From contig CAMLFK010000181.1 of assembly GCA_946479255.1 (NCBI GenBank), positions 1 through 10,238 on the forward strand: a DNA stretch of 10,238 bases. Direction: 5' to 3'. Made by a program: the position numbers and the translations under genes. Origin of the DNA: an uncultured Oxalobacteraceae bacterium (lineage in GTDB: Bacteria; Pseudomonadota; Gammaproteobacteria; Burkholderiales; Burkholderiaceae). Below are positions 7,060 through 10,238 of this stretch, piece by piece (within the stretch, counting starts at the first letter, position 1; the number at the start of each line of letters is the position of its first letter). The notes below the pieces were generated by a model. That model had not been told where the DNA came from and did not search any database. It worked only from the letters and a program-made list of their open reading frames with translations.

Positions 7060-8208
7060 TCAGACGGTGAGATCCATGCTCGCCTGCTTGGCCCGCAGCG
7101 CCATCGCATTCCTGTGCCGCGCCCGCAAACGCGGGCTGGTAATCAGGCGTCCCAGCGTTTCACCCACCACCATCACCACGCCAAGGAGCGGCAGTACCAG
7201 CATCAATCCCGCCACGCCGGCCACGGCACCGCCGACGAAAATCATCAGCACCGTCATCAGGGGATGGATCTTCAGACTGCGTCCGAGGGTCAGCGGCATG
7301 AACACGAAATCGTCGAGCAGGCGGACCGCGACGAACACACCGATGGCGCCGTAGCCGATCAGCGGATTGGACGGCGCGTCGGTGGTGGCCACCATGACCA
7401 CCATGATGCAGCCCACCACCGAGCCGACAAACGGAATCCACGCCAGGACCGCCGCCAAAAAGCCAAGGAGCAGCGGCGTGCCAACGCCGATGGCCCACAG
7501 GCCGAGCGCCAGCACGATGGTGTCGATCACGGTCAGCTTGAGCAGGCCTTCGAAATAGCGGCGCGCGGTCTGGTCGACCTGGTGCAGCAGGAACAAGGCG
7601 CGTTCAAAAAAGGCGTTGGGTACCGCGCGCGCCAGGAACATCTTGAAGCGGGCGCCGTCGCGCAAGAAGAAGTAGGTGAGGAAGGGCGCCAGCAGCAGCG
7701 ACGGCAGCCAGCTCAGCGCCGTCACCAGGATCCCGGCCATGTACTTTTGGGCGAAGGTATCGGTGAACACCTTGAAGCGCTTGTTGACCATCGAGGTCAC
7801 GTTCAACTGGTCCAGCAGCGGGAACTTGTCTTCCAATAGATGCAGGGTCTGGCGCACGAAGCGCAGGCCGCCTTCCACATAGTGGCCAAGCACCGTGCGC
7901 CATGGCTGGTCCGGCACGGTGATGAGGGTGGAGGCGCCGGCCAGCACCAGCGCCACCACGCAAAAGAACATCAGGCCGACGCTGAGCGCGGCCATGTCCA
8001 CGCCGACGCCCGCGCGGATCAGGCGCTGCATGGGGGCGAGCAGGATGTAGTACAGCACCGTGCCGAAGATGAAGGGCACGGTCAGCCACAGGGTGTGCTC
8101 GAGCAGCACCAGCAGCAGGCAGGTGACGGCGAGGATGCCGATCCAGACGATGGGTCCTGCGCGCTGCTCGGTGCTCCAGGCGACGCCGTATGGCTGGAGT
8201 TTGCTCAT
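7060..8208 (-). CDS. AI-2E / PerM family transporter
   Basis: This 382-residue polytopic membrane protein has the AI-2E (UPF0118/PerM) architecture. Paired N-terminal helices (about 18-37 and 42-60) and a third (72-97) precede a large amphipathic soluble segment (100-155). A C-terminal bundle follows, with FLRDGARFK (181-189), AWIPFVGSVVG (256-266) and the typical LTLGRSLKIHPLMTVLMIFV (307-326). Members are known or proposed to export autoinducer-2, other small metabolites or sodium in exchange for protons; the substrate here cannot be told. The Lys-rich C-terminal tail is cytoplasmic in style. Its ATG overlaps the stop of the upstream cNMP-domain gene in an ATGA (8205-8208), and GAGG lies 4 bases before the start. 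Translation is thus probably coupled, suggesting the two proteins act together. Confidence 0.9.
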   Translation of the reverse strand: MSKLQPYGVAWSTEQRAGPIVWIGILAVTCLLLVLLEHTLWLTVPFIFGTVLYYILLAPMQRLIRAGVGVDMAALSVGLMFFCVVALVLAGASTLITVPDQPWRTVLGHYVEGGLRFVRQTLHLLEDKFPLLDQLNVTSMVNKRFKVFTDTFAQKYMAGILVTALSWLPSLLLAPFLTYFFLRDGARFKMFLARAVPNAFFERALFLLHQVDQTARRYFEGLLKLTVIDTIVLALGLWAIGVGTPLLLGFLAAVLAWIPFVGSVVGCIMVVMVATTDAPSNPLIGYGAIGVFVAVRLLDDFVFMPLTLGRSLKIHPLMTVLMIFVGGAVAGVAGLMLVLPLLGVVMVVGETLGRLITSPRLRARHRNAMALRAKQASMDLTV

Positions 8209-8684
8209 GGCGCCTCGACGGGGGCGCTGCCGGCCATCCAGTCGCGCAGGCGCTGGCCCATCAGGCGCGCCAGCGCCAGCGAGATCTTGTAGCCGATCAC
8301 GGCGTCGGTTTCCATCAGCCCCATGAAGTCGGCGCGGAAGAACACCGCCAGTTCGCAGTTTTCCAAGGCGCGCGCCTGGCCGTTACGCGGGCTGTTGTCG
8401 AGCAAAGCCAGGTCGCCGAAGATCGAGCCGGCGCCCAGCTCGGTGACCATCTCGTAGCCATTGGGACCGGCGCGGCGGATCGCCACCCGTCCCGCGGTGA
8501 TCAGGTACAGGGCCTGGCCTTCCTCGCCTTCGTCGAAGATGATTTCGTCGGCAAGGTAGCGGCGCTCGTGCATCAGGCCGTCGACGATCTTGAGCTCGAG
8601 CGGGGTCAGTGAACTGAACAGGGCTGAATTCTTGAGACGGTGCAGCCGCGGCGACAGCGGCGGCGGCTTCAGAAAACCAAACAT
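8205..8684 (-). CDS. Cyclic nucleotide-binding domain protein (CRP-like, no HTH)
   Basis: From the ATG at 8684 the protein has 159 residues and is essentially one cNMP-binding beta-roll (about 20-135). Landmarks are NSALFSSLTPLELKIVDGLM, FDEGEEGQALYLITAGRVAI (50-69) and ELGAGSIFGDLALLDNSPRN (82-101). There is no DNA-binding helix-turn-helix, so it is not a CRP/FNR regulator. The phosphate-binding cassette is unusual: Gly-Asp (90-91) replaces Gly-Glu, and after Arg100 comes NGQA where [ST]-A-[ST] is usual. It may bind its ligand weakly or not at all. The start rests on AGGAG 9 bases upstream; an ATG at 8690 leaves only 3 bases, and a TTG at 8744 would add a Pro-rich tail and overlap the promoter. 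The gene overlaps the AI-2E-type gene by 4 bases and may regulate that transporter. Confidence 0.85.
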   Translation of the reverse strand: MFGFLKPPPLSPRLHRLKNSALFSSLTPLELKIVDGLMHERRYLADEIIFDEGEEGQALYLITAGRVAIRRAGPNGYEMVTELGAGSIFGDLALLDNSPRNGQARALENCELAVFFRADFMGLMETDAVIGYKISLALARLMGQRLRDWMAGSAPVEAP

Positions 8685-8693
8685 CGACATCAA

Positions 8694-8698
8694 CTCCT
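8694..8698 (-). promoter_or_regulatory. Ribosome-binding site of the cNMP-domain gene
   Basis: AGGAG on the minus strand stands 9 bases before the ATG at 8684 and 3 bases before the ATG at 8690. The spacing favours 8684, with 8690 possible. Confidence 0.6.
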
Positions 8699-8743
8699 GG
8701 GACGAGGGGAAATGAGGGGGGCAAGCTGGGGCGCTCGGGGGCA

Positions 8744-8772
8744 ATTATCCGCTATCGGCACCCTGATGGCAT
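8744..8772 (-). promoter_or_regulatory. Candidate promoter of the cNMP / AI-2E-type operon
   Basis: On the minus strand ATGCCA (8772-8767, 4 of 6 to TTGACA) and GATAAT (8749-8744, 5 of 6 to TATAAT) are 17 bases apart. Transcription would start near 8738 and give a leader of about 54 bases before the ATG at 8684. The position also rules out the TTG at 8744 as a start codon. Confidence 0.5.
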
Positions 8773-8963
8773 GGCAGCAACGAAATTTTTGCAAGAAAAA
8801 GCAGCAGGCCGCCTTTTGATGTAGAATCATTCTTTGTGGAAATAGTTGTTGCTTTTTGAGAATTACACATTCCCATAAAGGTAACGGCCGCACCCCAGAA
8901 TAGTTTAGTCCGGACAGCCCAACCCACGCTGCCGGGCTTGTTGTGCCCCACGAGGATAGTGCC
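8773..8963. promoter_or_regulatory. AT-richer intergenic region upstream of the diguanylate cyclase
   Basis: This is the remainder of the 279-base gap between divergent genes and the least GC-rich stretch in the window. It contains TTTTTGCAAGAAAAA (8786-8800), a -10-like TAGAAT (8822-8827) without a well-spaced -35, a weak pair TTGTGG (8834-8839) and GAGAAT (8858-8863) at 18 bases, and the palindrome GTCCGGAC (8908-8915). AGCCC (8916-8920) and GGGCT (8934-8938) could pair in the leader just before the cyclase start. No small ORF or recognised riboswitch was found. The true promoter could not be chosen. Confidence 0.35.
8952..8956 (+). promoter_or_regulatory. Ribosome-binding site that decides the GGDEF protein start
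   Basis: GAGGA stands 7 bases before the GTG at 8964. The longer in-frame option, a GTG at 8943, has no such site and would place the purine-rich sequence inside the coding region. Confidence 0.65.
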
Positions 8964-10139
8964 GTGATCGACATTCGTACGTTTATGCTGATGCTTGCCA
9001 TCGGCAATATAGGCTTCGCTATCGTCATGAGCGGGTACGCCCGCAGTGGCGCCGACAACGCCGCCCTGCGTATGTGGCGCTGGGCCAAGGTGGTACAGGC
9101 CTTCGCCTACCTGCTGGGCTGGCTGCGGCCATCCTACACCTCGGTCTGGCTCGATGGCGCCGCCAACACTGCCCTGGTGATCGGCGTGATGCTGGAGGTG
9201 GCGGCGTACTGCAATTTCTTCGGCTTTTTGCGCTGGCGCCGGGTATTGTATCCGGCCGGCGCGCTGGCGCTGCTGCTCTATCATGGCGCGCGCCTGGCCG
9301 GCGCCGATCCGGGCCAGATGATGGCGGTCATGTCGTGCAAGTTCGCGCTGCTCAGCGGCGCCATGGCCTATCTGCTGCTGCGCCAGCGCGGCAGCTCCGC
9401 CCTGCAGCGCATCGTCGGCGCCAACGACGCCTTGTTTTGCCTGGTCATGTGCCTGCGTGCTTATGCCGGCCTGACCGGCAGCAGCGTGGCCGCGTTCACG
9501 CCGGGCGCGGTGCAGACCTTTACCTACCTGTTCGGCTATCTGCTCATGATCGTCAACAGCTTCGGCTTCCTGCTGCTGTGCAAAGAGAAGGACGACGCCC
9601 GCCTGGCCGAACTGGCCACCATCGACAGCCTGACCGGCCTGTTGAACCGGCGCGCCTTCTTCGAGCACACCGAGCGGGCCCGCCTGCTGGCGCTGCGCCA
9701 GCAGCAGTCGGTGGCCTTGCTGATGCTCGACATCGATTACTTCAAGCGCCTCAACGACCGCTACGGCCACGCGGCCGGCGACGATGCCCTGTGCTCCTTC
9801 GCCCGCACCGCCGAGGCGACCCTGCGCGATCAGGACATCCTGGCGCGCCTGGGCGGCGAGGAGTTCGCGCTGCTGCTGCCGGCCACCGACCTGGTGGGCG
9901 CCATGCAGGCGGGCGAGCGGCTGCGCAGTGCGGTCGAAAGCGCGCCCATCACGGTGGACGGGCAGACGGTGGTCCTGACGGTCAGTATCGGGCTGGTGAT
10001 GGTCGACGCGGCCGAGCCGATCAACGTGGCGCTGGCGCGCGCCGATCATGCGCTGTACACGGCCAAGAGCGGCGGGCGTAACCGGGTCGAGGTGGAACTG
10101 GTCAAGCTCCGCCATGCGCGGGCTACTGCATTTGCATGA
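8964..10139 (+). CDS. Membrane-bound GGDEF diguanylate cyclase
   Basis: Starting at the GTG at 8964 the protein has 391 residues. The N-terminal 205 or so residues contain about seven hydrophobic segments (roughly 5-24, 43-55, 66-89, 95-113, 119-139, 150-170 and 183-206), a membrane sensor with no recognised ligand-binding family. The GGDEF domain (about 215-375) opens with IDSLTGLLNRRAFFEH, has the metal-site region MLDIDYFKRLNDRYGH (254-269), the active-site GGEEF at 297-301, and near the end ADHALYTAKSGGRNRV. The inhibitory I-site RxxD is intact as RDQD (288-291), exactly five residues before GGEEF, so product feedback is expected. It should make cyclic di-GMP from two GTP at the inner membrane. 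No EAL domain is present. It ends 14 bases before a terminator shared with tRNA-Asp. Confidence 0.93.
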   Translation: MIDIRTFMLMLAIGNIGFAIVMSGYARSGADNAALRMWRWAKVVQAFAYLLGWLRPSYTSVWLDGAANTALVIGVMLEVAAYCNFFGFLRWRRVLYPAGALALLLYHGARLAGADPGQMMAVMSCKFALLSGAMAYLLLRQRGSSALQRIVGANDALFCLVMCLRAYAGLTGSSVAAFTPGAVQTFTYLFGYLLMIVNSFGFLLLCKEKDDARLAELATIDSLTGLLNRRAFFEHTERARLLALRQQQSVALLMLDIDYFKRLNDRYGHAAGDDALCSFARTAEATLRDQDILARLGGEEFALLLPATDLVGAMQAGERLRSAVESAPITVDGQTVVLTVSIGLVMVDAAEPINVALARADHALYTAKSGGRNRVEVELVKLRHARATAFA

Positions 10140-10150
10140 AGCGCCAATGG

Positions 10151-10177
10151 AAAAAGGGCCCGACGAATCGGGCCCTT
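10151..10177. terminator. Bidirectional intrinsic terminator
   Basis: AAGGGCCCGA (10154-10163) and TCGGGCCCTT (10168-10177) form a perfect 10-base stem with a CGAA loop. On the minus strand the stem runs into TTTTT (10155-10151), a good terminator for tRNA-Asp, whose 3' end is 10 bases away. On the plus strand CTCTTT follows, giving a weaker but plausible terminator for the diguanylate cyclase gene. Confidence 0.88.
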
Positions 10178-10187
10178 CTCTTTATGC

Positions 10188-10238
10188 TGGCGGAGCGGAC
10201 GGGACTCGAACCCGCGACCCCCGACGTGACAGGCCGGT
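10188..10238 (-). tRNA. tRNA-Asp (GUC), 3' part, cut by the window edge
   Basis: The minus strand reads as the 3' part of a tRNA. It has the anticodon loop CTGTCAC with anticodon GTC (10230-10228), a stem CCGGC/GTCGG with one G-U pair, the T-arm GCGGGTTCGAGTCCCGT, the acceptor strand and an encoded CCA (10190-10188). The T-arm and acceptor closely match bacterial tRNA-Asp as remembered from Escherichia coli. The D-arm and the 5' acceptor strand are beyond position 10238. It is followed by its own hairpin terminator. Confidence 0.93.

Noticed and set aside
8685..8744. N-terminal extension of the cNMP-domain protein from a TTG at 8744
   Set aside because: The TTG lies in the candidate -10 hexamer, the added residues are Pro-rich and unlike a domain, and AGGAG supports the ATG at 8684.
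8837..8852. TGG...TTGC resembling a sigma54 -24/-12 promoter before the cyclase
   Set aside because: The GG to GC distance is 13 bases instead of the strict 12, and the CAC of the -24 element is missing.
8881..8963. Possible c-di-GMP riboswitch in the cyclase leader
   Set aside because: The conserved GEMM blocks (GGCAAACC and GACGCAAAGCC-like) are absent. Only short possible pairings are present.
8745..10115. A 456-codon open frame on the minus strand opposite the GGDEF gene
   Set aside because: It is antisense to an intact diguanylate cyclase with all motifs. The Gln/Gly/Ala-rich product is not protein-like and has no supporting ribosome-binding site.

Overview
The window is high-GC bacterial DNA with densely packed genes. 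Ordinary housekeeping, envelope and regulatory genes sit on both strands. The gene content (VF530/DUF2132, DUF4404, a long YgiQ, an RCC1-repeat lipoprotein, a membrane GGDEF protein) and the codon use suggest a betaproteobacterium, most likely Oxalobacteraceae (Massilia/Duganella/Janthinobacterium type). That placement is inference; no rRNA or other taxonomic marker is present. I see no insertion sequence, prophage, CRISPR array or broken gene, so the region looks like stable chromosome.

Layout. (1) 58-573, plus: a two-gene cluster of small proteins, a VF530-family DNA-binding protein and a DUF4404 protein. (2) 686-2968, plus: the radical SAM protein YgiQ, whose start codon has no Shine-Dalgarno sequence and lies just after a -10-like hexamer. 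(3) 2993-4411: a divergent cassette with an ArsR-type winged-helix regulator on the minus strand, and overlapping NIPSNAP and antibiotic-biosynthesis-monooxygenase (ABM) genes on the plus strand. An 8-8-8 inverted repeat between them begins at the regulator's start codon and is a likely operator. (4) 4551-5981, plus: a lipoprotein with a BIG2-like domain and seven RCC1 repeats, enough for a complete seven-bladed propeller; a strong hairpin follows it. (5) 6034-6984, minus: an SdpR-type repressor and SdpI-type membrane protein, with a promoter and direct-repeat operator candidate upstream. (6) 7060-8684, minus: a cyclic-nucleotide-binding-domain protein whose stop codon overlaps the start of an AI-2E/PerM-type transporter. 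(7) 8964-10139, plus: a membrane diguanylate cyclase with an intact GGEEF and I-site. (8) 10188-10238, minus: the 3' part of tRNA-Asp(GUC), sharing a hairpin terminator with the cyclase gene.

Two separate ArsR-family circuits occur within 4 kb, each with a visible candidate operator beside its target genes. The cNMP-binding protein and the cyclase are divergent neighbours across an AT-richer 279-base intergenic region, so two nucleotide-second-messenger proteins share one control region. Nothing here is clearly a new defence or mobile system. The most original observations are the internally duplicated Cys/His-bearing C-terminal half of the ArsR-type regulator, its flanking inverted repeats, and the atypical phosphate-binding cassette of the cNMP-domain protein.
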